Notes: generated from the letters alone by a model not told the origin. Counted from the stretch's first letter, positions 44,191 to 57,400 are shown. The stretch is DNA of 64,000 nucleotides from Liriodendron chinense (GCA_003013855.2 ML058465.1:186001-250000); one strand, 5' to 3'. Numbers and translations are program-made.

Positions 44191-45539
44191 CTAAACCTTC
44201 CTGCTATAGTCATCGATAAACGACACGTACCACGATGACCCTCCAACAGAAATAACGGGCGATGACCCCCATACATCAGAATGAACATAATCTAGCATAC
44301 CTTTACATACATGTTTCCCTCCTTTAAATGACAACATAGATTGTTTCCCATACATGCAATGCTCATATATACTAAAGTCTATAGATTTAAAGGAAGGAAT
44401 CAAAGAACGTTCAGAGAGTACCTTCATGCCTCGCTCGCTCATGTGGCCTAATCGTGCATGACACATACGTGTAAACGTAGAATCTGCTAGAACCGATGCG
44501 GCTTCACCTAATGAAGTGCTCCCAATCAGCCTGTAAATGTTACCGTGCCTCTGTCCCTTCATAATTATAAGGGCCCCTTTTGAAACTTTGCAGAACCTAT
44601 CGAAACCGGTGAACTTGCACCCCAATGCTTCGAGTGCACCAAGGGAAATCAGATTCTTCCTCAACCTGGGAATGTGCCTCACATCTGCCAAGGTCTGTTC
44701 GATCCCATCGAACATCTTGATGCGCACAGTATTAATCCCCACAACCTTACAGGCGTAGTTATCGACTAAAAACACCGAGCCTCCCTCATACTCCCTGTAG
44801 GAAGCAAAGACGCCCCTATCTGAGCTCATGTGATACAAGGCCCCGGAGTCCATGATCCACCCATCGCAGAGAGATTTAGTCTTTGACACCGTCAAGACCT
44901 CGCACACATCGCTACCACTTTCTTCAGCTTCAGCGGTATTGGCTTCCCTAGAGGAGTCTCCCGACTTCTCCTTCTTATACTTAGGACTCTTGCATTCCTT
45001 CTTCATATGCCCAACTTGGCCACATCCCCAACACTTCAACTTCCCTTTGCCCTTACTCTTCGATTTGGATCGAGAACGCGACGATCCTTCACCTCACTCA
45101 GAATTCCTTCCTCTCATAAGCAGTGCTTCGGAGGAAGAATTAGCATCACCGCTTTTCTATCTCATGGCCTTTGATTGAAGGGATGAGACAACGGTCTCGA
45201 CACTAATAGTGTCCTTACCCGCATACAACGAGTCCCTAAGTGACTCATATGAACTAGGAAGTGAGTTCAACAAGATCAAGGCTTGATACTCGTCCTTCAT
45301 CTACTCACCAAAATCAAGCAACTTACAAATCAACTTATTGAACGTGCTAATGTGATCCTCCACATCCGTCCCCTCCGCCATCTTCAAAGTAAAGAGTTGC
45401 ATCATTAGATACATGCGATTTTTTAGAGACTTCTTCGCATAGATATTCTCTAGCTTGGTTCATGTCTCTACAGCGGTCTTCTCCTTCATGACGTTATAGA
45501 GGACGTCATCTACAAGGCACAATTGGATTGAAGCCATAG
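44191..45539 (-). pseudogene. Copia gag zinc knuckle, protease and integrase zinc domain
   Basis: The open minus-strand frame 45039-44191 (282 codons) carries a CCHC knuckle (CWGCGQVGHMKKEC), protease active site WIMDSGALYHMS, integrase zinc region (HARLGHMSERGMKVL then CMYGKQ) and the first integrase motif (YVHSDVWGSSPV, SFIDDYSRK). Upstream, 45539-45040, a stop-broken frame gives Tork/TNT1-like gag (a KLENIYAKKSLKNR-like stretch; NSLPSSYESLRDSLYAGKD). The gag N-terminus and 5' LTR are missing: the CACTA end at 45540 interrupts here. Confidence 0.87.
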
Positions 45540-45665
45540 CACTACCAGAAAAATGACCTTTCCCGACAGTCCCGGCCTTTCATCACCGACGGCTTTGGAC
45601 CGTCGGTAATTCCGACGGCTCATAGCCGTTGGAAATTCTCCTAAAGCCGTCTGAAAAATTAGGTT
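45540..45665 (+). mobile_element. CACTA transposon left end (1), inserted in copia gag
   Basis: Begins CACTACCAGAAAAATGAC, a typical plant CACTA terminus, preceded by TAG (45537-45539) as possible 3-bp duplication. Subterminal ccgacggc/gccgtcgg-like motifs follow to about 45660. No right end (TAGTG) or transposase frame is in the window. The rest of the copia gag should reappear after the right end. Confidence 0.75.
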
Positions 45666-46177
45666 ATAACTACACCACAGCTGCTAATTGAATAGTCACC
45701 ATTCAATCACTACTATTTTCTTATGGTGTGGTCCATTTGAGATTTAGATTGGCTTCAATTTTGTAGTCAAGACAGATATAAATTTTAATAAACGGCATGG
45801 ATGAAATAGATACATCATCGTGGGGTCCACAGACGTGGCAGCGTTGATAGCTATGCTGGCGCAAAACGCACACCGTGTGCGAAATTCAAAAAAAAAAAAT
45901 TTGGAAAAGGGAAATATCCCACACCTCTGGTCTCTCCCTCTCGGCTCTGTACCTCACGCTCCCTCTCGTCTCCCTCTCAGCCTCTCCTCTCCCTCTCTCG
46001 GCTCTCTCCTTCTTTCTTGCGCTCCCTTTCTCCTCTCCTCTCTCCCTCTCACGCTGCATCTCTTGGTTCTCTCCGTCTCTCACGCTCTGTACAGTGGAGG
46101 GTTTTGAAGTTGGGGTGTTGCCGCCGCCACTGTACCCACACATCAGCGGTTTATTCCAAGGAGAAGAAATCGGGATA

Positions 46178-46229
<52 letters not shown>

Positions 46230-49201
46230 AGGGTAACTCAATCACCATTAATGGCGGTCAGAACTGTATCTGCCATGGCCGCTGCTAGATCCAAAACTTC
46301 TACGATGCCATGAATGTTTCAATCCTTTCCTGTCGTGCTGCCCGATTGGGTTTTGGAATAGTGGTGATTGAACACCCACCATGAAAAAGTTCTTTAGGGC
46401 CACTGAAAAGCTTACTTGCCATCTTACCTATTTGTAAGGCCACAAAGACCTGGATGAAGGACTGCATAAATATCAGCTTATCCAAAACTTTTGTAGCCCG
46501 TAAGAATTTTTAAACCGTCAGTGACCACTGCTTCCTGTGATGACCACCTGAGATTTGGATTTGCCACACTCTATCCACCAACCTTGATCGGTAGATGCAC
46601 CTTCAGTGGATCCCTGACTGTGGAGCCCACCATGATATATGTGTTTTATATCCACCTCGTCCATCTATTTCCCCATATCATTTTAGGGTATGAGTAAAAC
46701 AATGGGGCAGATCCAAATCTCAATTGGAACACTAATTAGCAATTAAACAGATGCTCGTCCCCTATCTTTCATGAAGAATAGCCAGGCAAATGTTGCAACT
46801 GGCGACTATGCCCTACCAGCTGTAGTTGCAAGGCTTCTAGCCTTTTCATTTCAACCTGTTCCTCTGACAGCTATATTGGTTACTATTTTTTACGCCAAGT
46901 GCTTAAGACATCATTAGGAATGGAATCTTTCAAAAAAAAAAAAAAAAAAAAAGACAACAAGAATGAAGACTTGTAATTAATGATTCCACCTTTGGTATGG
47001 GTAGCAATATTTGTGCTTGGAGGGAGGATTTTCTGATATAAAAGCTTTGTGCCATAGTTGGTGCGCCCACAGCGAAGAAAAGATATTGATCTATGAGTAC
47101 ACATGCCCAACAAGAGCTTAGATAAACATCTATTAAATTTCTCAGTTCCTCTAGAAATGGAAACGTTTTTCTAGGTGAAGATATATCATCCATCCACAGA
47201 TGCATCCATGTGTGGCTCTTGTGTGTCCAAGAGGACTCAACTAATCGTCACACTAAAAACAAGCCTCTGAATATATAGGCACGTATGCACAAATGCACAT
47301 GTAGATAAATGATTCAACTTAAATGCTTCTCACTTTCTTCCACTTAATTATCAGCGACTCACTTCCATTTCGCAGCAAACCTGTGCACCACCTTAAGGAA
47401 GAGATATCCCAAAAAACTCCTACAACTGGATGGCTCACCTAGTATTCTCTATATAGTACAAGTATATGATTTTAACTGTGGTTGCTGAAGTAGAGAATGT
47501 GGGATCTGATCAGTTTTATCGGTATTTAACTGTCTCATGAGAACATCTAAACTAGCCACGCCACACAAATTTCCTTTTGTGGCTTGTTCCACTAAACTAT
47601 GCTATAGGCACTAGGGTTCATGTGGATTGTTCATTGGGTGCATATCACTTCTATGCCAGTAGATAGCACAGGTTGGGTGATCCCGCTGATTTAATCACTG
47701 GACCTTTCCCTGCAATCTTGACTGTTGGCAGTTCATTTCTACCATCAATGTAACTGATCGGACAATTAAGATCACTCATCCTTAAAATTTTCTGCAATGG
47801 CTGATCCATGGTGTGTCCCAGCTTATGAATACTCCTGATTATAGACCATTACACATGCACTCTTGTGGGAGCTTAGAATAAAGAGCTTTTGTGCTCTGAA
47901 CAAATAAGCTCTTGGTATCAATGCCCAATAATAGAATTTATAAACTGCATCTTTGGTGGCACATTTTGGCTTGGTGTCATTCATTTTCTACAACATAGAT
48001 TGATGACTTAGAAGGAAATTTTAACACAGCACAAGTTGGTTTTAGTTCAATGTTCCTCTGTACTCTTCTCTGATTTGCTTGTCTTTCATCCAATGTCATT
48101 TATTCAAATGTAAGATTCATTCCTACTATTTGATTTGTTGAGATTCCTCTTTGTCATAATTTTGCAGATTGCACAGCTTCTACCTCTTCAAAAGAAGTTC
48201 ATGCATCTCAAATCACAGTTATAACTTAAAGAATTTGATCATTATCTCTTTCAGGGTAAAGTTGAGCAATATGAAATGAACACCATAAGGTACTACTACT
48301 TATCTTTCCTAGGCAACAGATTTATTTAGATTGAACCTGTAAGCTGCTGTCCTGTTCCAAGTAGGTTTATCAAAAACAGGATTTGGCCACCAAATCTGTG
48401 ATGCCATTGGTTTGCTAAGACTGACCTGACAGACCATGCCAGATCTGGATTGTTTCGTTTTCTCCATCCGATAAATGTCCACTAGTCTGATAATCAGATA
48501 TAAAATACTCTTACATTTTGGTGTGATATTGCCATAATTTGGATGGTTTAATTGGCATTTGTACGCCATATGTGCAATTTCTAAGTGCCTATATATCAAC
48601 CATATATCACGGCCACAACTGTTTTCCATAAGATCCAGCCAGCCTCATTTCTTTATCCTGATCTTTCAACATGGTGAGGAATGAGGATCTCTAGCATCCT
48701 AGCTTGGAAGGCTCCCATTCTTGAGGTCAAGTGTTCGCCACCTTGTACAGAGCACCTAGCAGTTTTCCTTGAGCCTGCTATGAGGCCCCTTATGCTGTTT
48801 ACCATCGCTTCAAACCATTCCTGCTACTCGAAAATAGCAATTAGAGCAAATGATACATATACTACAAAAGCCACTAATTGAAGCTGGGATCAGTACAATC
48901 AAATATACTAGGTCTGCATATCACTGCTGACACTGAATATATAAACAAATGTACCAAGCAGCAAAGGGGCTAAAGCTGAAGCATAACTGTGATGGTCTTT
49001 GTGCAAGTCAGCATGTCAAACCCGTGTCAACAATGGTAGGATTATCCCCTGCTGTGAGTCTTTGATTCCATGAAGGTTATCTTCCCCAGAATGTCAATGT
49101 CAAAAAGATGTATCTGTGATCCAACAACTTGTATCAAAATTTTATTGCAATGAACCACATCACAGAGTATTTTGAGCATGAAAAGAAAGCTTAATAAATA
49201 C
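45666..49201. other. Non-coding stretch inside or beyond CACTA 1
   Basis: AT-rich, with no convincing gene. Contains a CT-rich leader-like zone (45920-46080), a (CT)n microsatellite (46181-46223), MITE-like phrases ('gtggagcccaccatgatata' near 46622) and an A-run (46932-46952). A short ATG frame at about 46250 of 20 codons is too weak to call. Confidence 0.5.
46181..46223. repeat. (CT)n microsatellite
   Basis: Uninterrupted CT dinucleotides for about 43 bp. Confidence 0.95.
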
Positions 49202-49350
49202 CTTTTTATGTTTAGCCTTCAGCTTTCCATCTGTTCCAAATACACAACATGTATTGTACAGCCGATCACCTGAACGTTCTGGTATGGATCCTCCAACTAT
49301 CGTCATCTGCCTGCTGCAAGCAACTTTAGACAACATAGAAGACAATTTTA
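49202..49350 (-). pseudogene. Exon-like fragment of a nitrilase/omega-amidase (NIT2-like) gene
   Basis: The minus strand reads MLSKVACSRQMTIVGGSIPE then RSGDRLYNTCCVFGTDGKL and KAKHKK, a strongly conserved block of plant omega-amidase (carbon-nitrogen hydrolase family; deaminates keto-glutaramate and succinamate). The end at 49202 falls on a good donor (AAAAAG|GTATTT), at the place where the protein would continue with the HLFDIDIP-type segment. I see no other exon of it nearby on either side, so it is probably a captured or relic exon. The 5' boundary is uncertain (49345-49360). The catalytic residues lie outside this block. Confidence 0.65.
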
Positions 49351-50687
49351 GGCATACCCCAAAAGCCTCCTTGATAAGAAAATACCATCCTATCCATTGC
49401 ATAATTGACGGTTAAAAAAGAGAGATGGTAAATTGCCCTGAAAATGTCTCAAGATTAATGGTTAGGATCTCTTAATTTAGACAATGTTTTGGGCATGGTC
49501 CATCCACACTGGGGCGAGTAGCATAGTTCCAAAACTTGAAAACTCGACTTGATATATAGCTGGGTCAGTTTTACTAGAAGACTCAACCTGAATTTTGAGG
49601 TTTATGCAATTGCTATACCTTAAATAGGGTATGCATGTGCCACATTAGCATGTGTCTCAATCTCCCAGAGTTGACACCACCTTGAATTGGGAGTCACTAT
49701 ATGATATTTGGCATTATCCATGTTATATGTTTTTTCACTGCGATTAAATTTTGAGCACATCAAAGCATGCATCTTGTATATCGAATCCATTTTACAGTTA
49801 TGCCATTAGAAATGGGCAAACCTTTACACTCGATTTCTATTGCATTTTGTTTAGTGCTTGGATGCTCCACTCATTGAGATCCTACTGTTAGCTTCAGTTT
49901 TAATTTACATCAATTGTCTTATAACCACTAACTGGAAACTCTTTTTTTTTTTTTTTTCTCTTTTCATGCATGTTCATTAGGATGGCCCAAGAAATTATGC
50001 ATTAGTTACATGGATATGATTTCATGCATGTTCATTGGAATAACTGCTTACTAGGCTATTCATGTCTATATTGCACTATGTTTGAAATTGGATCTTATTT
50101 TTCATCATTTATAACTTCATGGTATCTCTTATCCCAAACCAAGCTCTAAACACATTTCTAATTTCTTGTAAATAGGAAGCTCAAGGTAAATACTTTCTTG
50201 GAGAGGAAGCATGTTTCTATCCCAAGGTAAATCCTGTTCAATTTCATCATCATCTTCTTCTTCTTCTTCTTTGTATATTGGACCATTCAAAATTTTTTAC
50301 ATTCATGGTGAGGGGAATCGTTTCTAGCCACATCCATAGGTCAATGTAAATGAAGTGTGTACAAGGTAATGCCAAAGTGTTCTGTTGAACCATATATGGC
50401 TCCCTAATCACATGCTTTATCTGAGTCTCTTTCAACTGGTGCGTGACCTTTGGATTGACGAGTTCAATGTATTTGGTTTTTGTACTTTACAGGTTCTATT
50501 TGAGCCAAAGCAATGGGATTATCTTGCTGGGCAATTTCAATGATGTGGCCTGCCCATTGAGCGAATCAACCTAATTCACGTCAATTGATCTTCATGAGTG
50601 GGCCACTTTTAACCTATGGGGATGTGTATGTGAAAGTTCATGTGATCATTTCTCTTTGAATTGGGTACCCATATTTGTTTAGCCGGT
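49351..50687. other. Non-coding stretch
   Basis: Intron-like AT-rich DNA with poly-T (49943-49960) and CTT runs (50251-50272). No supported gene. Confidence 0.5.
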
Positions 50688-50729
50688 GCAGTCTTTTTTT
50701 GAGTGCCCAAACTTCCCACACTTGAAGCA
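50688..50729 (-). pseudogene. Isolated CCHC zinc knuckle of a retrotransposon gag
   Basis: The minus strand reads CFKCGKFGHSKKDC, a perfect CX2CX4HX4C, preceded by Ser/Arg codons and followed three codons later by a stop. The flanking 50730-51010 looks like worn gag, but no frame is long. It is probably a copia-type gag relic. Confidence 0.55.
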
Positions 50730-51950
50730 AATCAATGAACGGGATCGACTACCCCCTTTCTTCCAATGCCTTTGTTCGCCAGATTGAATGACGCACTCTC
50801 TCGTCCGTTGCCATCTCCTGCTACCCCTTCTGTATGTAAACCGAGCCCCTTACTAGGCAGATGTTGGTGGTCCTTACCATCTCCTTCTTCCCCTTCATGT
50901 TAATAGAGTTCATAAACAGTCTGCTTGGTCACACTGTTGATGAATTATATCTTGAAAATCTCCTTGATCGGACATTACTAATCTTTCAGTTCATAGCCTA
51001 AAATCTCCTTGAAAGTCTCACCAATCACTAGAGAATTTTTTGCTATTGTGACTTTTGCATCAACAGGTAAAATGTAGTTGTGGTATTTGAATTATAATTG
51101 CAAATGCTAATGATTGAAAGAACGATGGCAGTCAGTTCATGCATAGACCTGCGGAATTTCAATGTGCTTATATGCTTTTATGTGCAGGGAAAGGATATGT
51201 TAGAGAGGAATTGGAATGTATACATGAAAATTTTTGAAGTTGGATACATACTGATTGTTGTTGTTGTTTTTTTTTTTTCCTTTTTGTATTTCGTCAATTG
51301 AGTATGTTTGAGCTGAAGATTTTTGCAATCCTATCTATGTTACAGGTGGGCACACCCTTTTCTTGATTTGTCATCCTCTTATGCTCCACTATGGTAAGTT
51401 ATTGCCTTAATGAAAATTTTCTCTGATTTTTATGGATTTTTACAGCATAATTCAGGAATTATGATTTAGGGTGGGCCTGTGTTGGTTTGACACTGGATTT
51501 TGAACTGTTTGGGGCTGGCTTGTTTGGCCAAGCCTATTCAAAATTTTAATTCTCTGTCTCTCATGGTTCTCTTTATTTAAGAAATTCTATATTTATTTAA
51601 GATATGCCTTAAGTAGCTTATCTTGATTTTTTACCTATTAAACTGAAGTGACTGAGTAACTTTAAATAAAAAAAAGCTACTTATAATTGATCATAAACCA
51701 AACTCATCTCAATTAACTTATCTACTGCTGTAAGTAGAAAAATTAACTTATTTGGTGGTGTATCCAAAATTTTACAATATCTGTGTCTTCTTCTTCATCT
51801 CAAATAACTTCTACAATTTCTGCGTCTTCTTCTTCATCTCAAATAACTTCTTCATCCACAATTTTAGCTTCTTCTTCTTTAGTTTATATTAGATCATGAT
51901 CTAGCCTGAGACTACAACTGATCTAAAGTTCAAACCACAGCTCAAAGGTG
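50730..51950. other. Non-coding stretch
   Basis: AT-rich, with poly-T (51268-51281) and a short direct repeat around 51785-51850 ('cttcttcttcatctcaaata' twice). No gene supported. Confidence 0.5.
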
Positions 51951-53000
51951 AGATCTGCACCTCAACTTGAAGCACTGATCACAGCTCCATTGACGCTCCG
52001 ATCACAGCTCCATTAGAGCTCCAATTTTAGCCCCATTGAAGTTCTAATTTCTGCTCTGTTAAAGTTAGATCTGAACTCCAATTCATATTGAATTCGAGAC
52101 AGTTTTATCAGATCTTAAACTTATAGTACTTTATAGCTGTTCTTGAACTTCATTTCACAACCAGATTACAGCCCAGTTAATGACCAGATCCGCACCCAAT
52201 TCATAGCTGATTTCTTTGCTCATTCATGAGCTGATTTCTGCACTCAATTCATGGACAATTTCTAGCTGCTTACATGAGCCAATTTGAGCTTCTTTCATAG
52301 CAGATGTCCAGCTGAGTTTACAGTAGATCTTAAGCTCTAGAGCATGACCAAATCATGGCCCATTCCTTGCCCAGATCACGTACAGATCATGGCCCATTCC
52401 TTGGCTTAGATCATGATCAGATCGCTGCCCATTTTAGGATCAGTTTACGTGGCCCATCTGCAGTCCATTGCATGGCCTATTTCATGTCCATTTCATTCTA
52501 TCCATGTACATTTCACGTCCATTTCATGGCCTGTTTCATGCACATTGCATGAAACAGGCTACCTTGCTGGCCATTTGTTGTCTCTGCTATTTCATGTCCA
52601 TATCATAGCAAGTTGTTGCCCCTTTAAGATCAGATTAATAACATGTTGATACAGCTACCTTGCTGGCCATTTGTTGTCTCTGCTATGCATTTAACATCAC
52701 GGCTGTCCAGGCCTTCTTGCTGCTCTGATTGTGGCTCATCTTTTATCCCATCTTGTAGGCCATCTTGCTGTCCAAATTGTGGCCTGTTTTCTGTCCAAAT
52801 CGTGGCCCAGGTGCCATCCGAAACAAACTGCTATCCACACATATATACTAGTTGTCCATTACATATTGGTGCTGTCCATTACAGATAGGTGTTTCCCATT
52901 TCACATAAATGCTGTTCCAACACAGCTAGTAGTTATCCAGGCAGTGCACTTCATACACATGCAACCCATAGGCCACCAAGCTGTCCAGATTTCTAGCTAA
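51950..53000. repeat. Degenerate minisatellite-like zone
   Basis: Short related phrases recur with drift: 'gatcacagctccatt' and variants (51970-52060), 'gctgatttctg.actcaattcatg' (52205-52260), 'agatcatggcccattcctt' (52350-52410), 'catgtccatttcat' (52480-52600) and 'ttgctgtcc/tgtggcc' (52700-52810). Open frames here are by-products of the repeat. Confidence 0.55.
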
Positions 53001-54064
53001 CTAGATCACTAACTTGCAGTCCATTTTCCTTGATAACAGTCCATTCAACCTTATAATTGTACAAATTAATAGCTAACAGTCCATCACCATCACTTTCTCC
53101 CCCTTTATGTAATAAACCGCGTTTTTTATCGACAGAAGATGATGGCCTATCTCCTACTTGAGATCTTTCACCACACAATGAAGATGATGGCCCGCTCTCA
53201 TTTGACACAATAGAGAACACTATCTCTAGTTTACAACCATCTTCTTCTGCCTGATTGCAATCTGTTGCTGCCTTAGTGTCTTTCTTAGTGTCAGATACTA
53301 ACTGAGAATATTATCTTGAAGAACTTTGTTTTTACTTAATTATTTTTGTCCTCATTCAGTCATCTGCTTGTTTCTGTTTTTTTACACTTTTTTTTCTTTT
53401 GTAATCCAGAAATTTCTAATTCAATCAAATCTGCCATAACATCCCATTTTTAGAATTGTTATGGCCTATTTTTTATCACTGTTTGGAATTTAAGATGCAA
53501 CTAATTGGGTCCTTCTAAACCTGGATCAATCGTACTTTTTATCTACCATTCCTATATCCAATTTTTGTTTGATTTCAACCTAATCAAGTCCTGAAATGGT
53601 GGTTACAGATTGTTTATCCTGTAATTTAATCTTTCTTAATTGTCATGATCAAGGGCAAAATAATGGTGTGGTGGTGGTCACAAGTAGGATATAAATTAAA
53701 CTTTCTTAATTGTCATCGAATATGGATGATGGCTGCAAAAATTGCAACTGTTTGGGTTCTCTTGACCTTGACCATTGAATTTGAATTTGAACTATTAGCT
53801 TTTTCCTTTTCAGCACTCCATCTGATGGCACTACCATTAGGTTTGCTTATGATGTTTTTGTATATGACCTGCCGGCAATGGTGCCCGCAACTTGAACAAT
53901 CAGTATTGCTTGTACACGCAACTCAAATTGCAGTTTACACCCTTATATTGTTGTGCAGTTGCAGTTAAGAGGAGTAATTAGGGACAAATCTTTTTTTTTT
54001 TTTTTGGCATGGGGCATCCAAATGAAAGTTTTATTTTTGTGTTTGACTTATGTGTATGTGTTGG
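53001..54064. other. Non-coding stretch
   Basis: AT-rich sequence with poly-T (53990-54005) just left of the second CACTA end. No gene supported. Confidence 0.45.
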
Positions 54065-54425
54065 CACTACCAGAAAAATGACTTTTCCCGACGGCCGAAA
54101 GCCGTCGGCAAATGGCTTTCCCGGCGGCTTTTAGCCGTCGGATGGGCCGTCGGGAAAGGGGGCGTCACAATTACTTTCCGGTGGGCCGTCGGTCGGCCGT
54201 CGGAATTGCCGACGGCGATAAGCCGTCGCTTGACCGTCGGAAATGCCGACGGTGTGGAGCCGTCGGAATTCTCGACGGTGATTAGCCGTCGGAAAGTCCG
54301 ACGGTCGTAAACCTTCGGAAATACCGACGGCTCCACACCGTCGGAATTTTCGACGGTGATTAGCCGTCGGAAACTCCGACGGCTCCACAGTCGGAATTTC
54401 CGACGGTTTATGACCGTCGGCGTGG
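54065..54425 (+). mobile_element. CACTA transposon left end (2) with dense subterminal repeats
   Basis: Begins CACTACCAGAAAAATGAC, then TTTTCCCGACGG; differs from CACTA 1 at about two of the first 30 bases. Preceded by TGG (54062-54064). For 360 bp it is packed with alternating gccgtcgg and ccgacggc-type motifs at short spacing, typical of transposase-binding subterminal regions. There is no transposase frame and no right end in the window. Confidence 0.78.
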
Positions 54426-57400
54426 ATTTAGAATATGAAAAAAAACCGTTAATGCATGGCCACACGTGCACCTAGAAAAGTTCCTTAAAGCAATTCATAA
54501 GAGTTGATACAGCATTTAAGCATGGCCAACCATTAGTATTTAAGCAATTAATATTTTAAATATGTTACACATCTGTATGCAGATTGTAGAGTGCCTTGTT
54601 TGTGATAACTCAAAAAGTGTTGTGAAAAGACAATGAGTGAGATAAGATCAAGTAACTTACAATAAGAGTTGATACAGCTGCAATCGCCAGGCTAGTAAAT
54701 GCTATAGAGGTCTACATGAATGAGAATGACTCATCACATCAGTATAAATAACTGCAGTCAAACCATATCTTACAATTACTGAAATGGTACACAAGCATTT
54801 GGTGTAAAGCAATTCATATGCCATAGTAAGAACATGATTATTACTAAACAAAATCTTCGTCTCTCTTTTGCAAAGGGTGATGGGAATTTTATTTGTTTTA
54901 ACTAGTTTGTATAACACATATTATCTCGAGTAATGATCACTTCAGTCTTATTTGATTGAGTACATGCATGCCTCTAGCTTACAGATGTATGCCATGTTTC
55001 TCTGCTCATCAGTTGAAGAAAAAAAAAAAAACAGCAATTAATATTTTGAAACATCAAAATCCACTAGAATATCAAAGATGAGCAACCTCTCTCTCTCTCT
55101 CTCTCAATCTCTCTCTCTCTAAAAAACAAAACTAATGCTGTTGTTAGATGTTTTTCTTCCGAGGCATTTGATAAAAAGCATAAAAATTTCAAATCTTAAT
55201 ATTACATCCATGAGAATTCCAAATGAAATCCTTCAAGCAAATGTTATCAGTTCTAGAATTTTACAATTGTATGCTTTTGCTGTTGAGAATATTTGATTTC
55301 ATCATTGCTTCACAATTGACACAAACTATCATAATTAACAAATCTTAATCTGAATAAAAAAAACCATATTAAGGAGAATTTCAAAGACATCATTCTCAAA
55401 TCTGTGTTAACGACATTACAACACAATAGTAAGATGCAAATTGCAACAATCCGGTGATCCAAACTGTTCTTCAGGTGGGACACTATCCAAAAGTTGCACA
55501 TTTTATTAAAACTGTCCAAGATGGTTGACTTGACGACTCTGATCTTGTGCAATTTGCCACATGTACAAGAAGAGAACCATTGATAAGTTGCATGAAAAAA
55601 GGTAAAAAAGAAAGAAAGAAAGCAACAAGCACTACATATGCAATCAAATTTGGCTTTTGATTGTCCATTCGTAGCTACTGTATCGTAGTGAGGCCCACCA
55701 TTTTAGATAGGTCATGTAGACATTTAGAAATGGGTCCCATGCTGCCCAATTTAGCTCAATTTGTAGTAGGGATTGTAGTTATATAGGTGGAAAACAAAAG
55801 TCATCATAGCAATCAGTATATACAAATACAATATATACAGGTGAGGAAACAATTGAGGTTGGCTAATCAGGGATGCATTTAAAAGGCGGCCCATTTTCTA
55901 TCAAGATCAAAGTCACTACACACCTAAGCTGTCCAATAGGTGATCCATCTGTAATAGTAGAATTAAAGAAAAAATGAACCAAATGTCTATCTCCTAATCA
56001 TTTACGCATTTAACCATTCTACATGTTTTGACAAAAACCCTGTTATTGAAAGATGTGAAGTTGTTACATGACCAAAAATTACAGTTCATGTCACCATAAA
56101 CACAATTCGTACATATATAAGTTGCTAATTACCATCATATGCACAGGAATGTGTTTGGAATGCACAGGAATTTTTGGACAGTTCATCTTCATGGTGGGGC
56201 CCACTGTTTGGATGGCTTGGATGGGATTGTATAAGTGAAATATTCTCATAGTTCTAACGCTGGATTAGACACTTTCCTAGAAAGAATATGACAGCCCAAC
56301 GACCTCTCTACAACTGGACTACATATATTCTCCTATCAGAGAAGTGGACATCTCAACCACTGGATTCGTGGATGATAGTTGTTTGTCTGGACCAATGGGA
56401 AGTCCCACCATAGATCAGTCATAAGAGAAAAATGCTACTGATCAGACCACCTTAACCACCCTACCAGTGACCTACAAATGGGTGGCTAGGAAGAGATGAT
56501 CCAGCATTGAAAATGAAAAGGTCTGCGATGGGATAACAACATGATCCATGTTTTTTTTTTATGGATGACAGTCAATTAATATGGATCCAACTTGATGAAT
56601 GGTTTGGATCGCAGACCATTATGCCACATATTCGATTTGAATGTAGCATATTAGATTGTGATAATATTACAATCTAATTAGAATAAATGAAATTACCTCC
56701 ATATCCCAATTGCACTAGACTGATGATGGCTAATATCAATGTTTGGATGAGAGTCCCACCGATCATGCCGCTCCATATACCGTGAAATATTCCATGTCAG
56801 AAAACTCATACATACACCAATGCTCTGTGTACATTCCAGGAAAATCTAATTAGAATTCAAGCAGCATGATAGGAAAAAAAAAGATTTCAAGCTTACCTCG
56901 ACTCCAAAATTTAATAGGATTGCCAGCTGCATGTGTGGGCTACCACAAGAGTGGATGGCCTGATTTTTTCAGTCCATCGCAGGTCCAACTGGTTGAGAAT
57001 GGGTCACATGGATTTCTGATGCAAGAAGACTCTCTTAAGCAGGAAATGCACAAAAATCAGATTGTACAGAATTCAGATTGCACAGAAATTGGATTGCACA
57101 AAAATCAGATTGTGCAGTTGCTGCACATGAGCAAATGTAGAAACCAAAACTTCAAATCTGCACAAGTGAACCAAGGCTACACAAAATCAAATTTCTTTAG
57201 GCAAGAATGATTTTAGATTTTCTTAGAGAAGAAACACCATCATATGTTCACGCTGTTATCTTTGATATAATGATAACCTTAAAAGAAAAAATTTCACATA
57301 TCTTACAACTATCCCTATACCAAACAGTGAACGATTTTTCTTCCAAACTCATTGCCCAAGCTAAAACGGCAAAATATCAAAAGAAAGAAATGAAGAAGGC

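Noticed and set aside
46250..46485. A small host gene start near the CT-rich leader at 46 kb
   Set aside because: Only 20 codons follow the ATG, and the overlapping minus frame shows no family. A leader-like CT tract alone is not enough.
54067..54471. Open frames of 85-134 codons across the CACTA subterminal region
   Set aside because: They arise from the GC-rich motif array, which is open in several frames at once, and encode only repeat-derived peptide.
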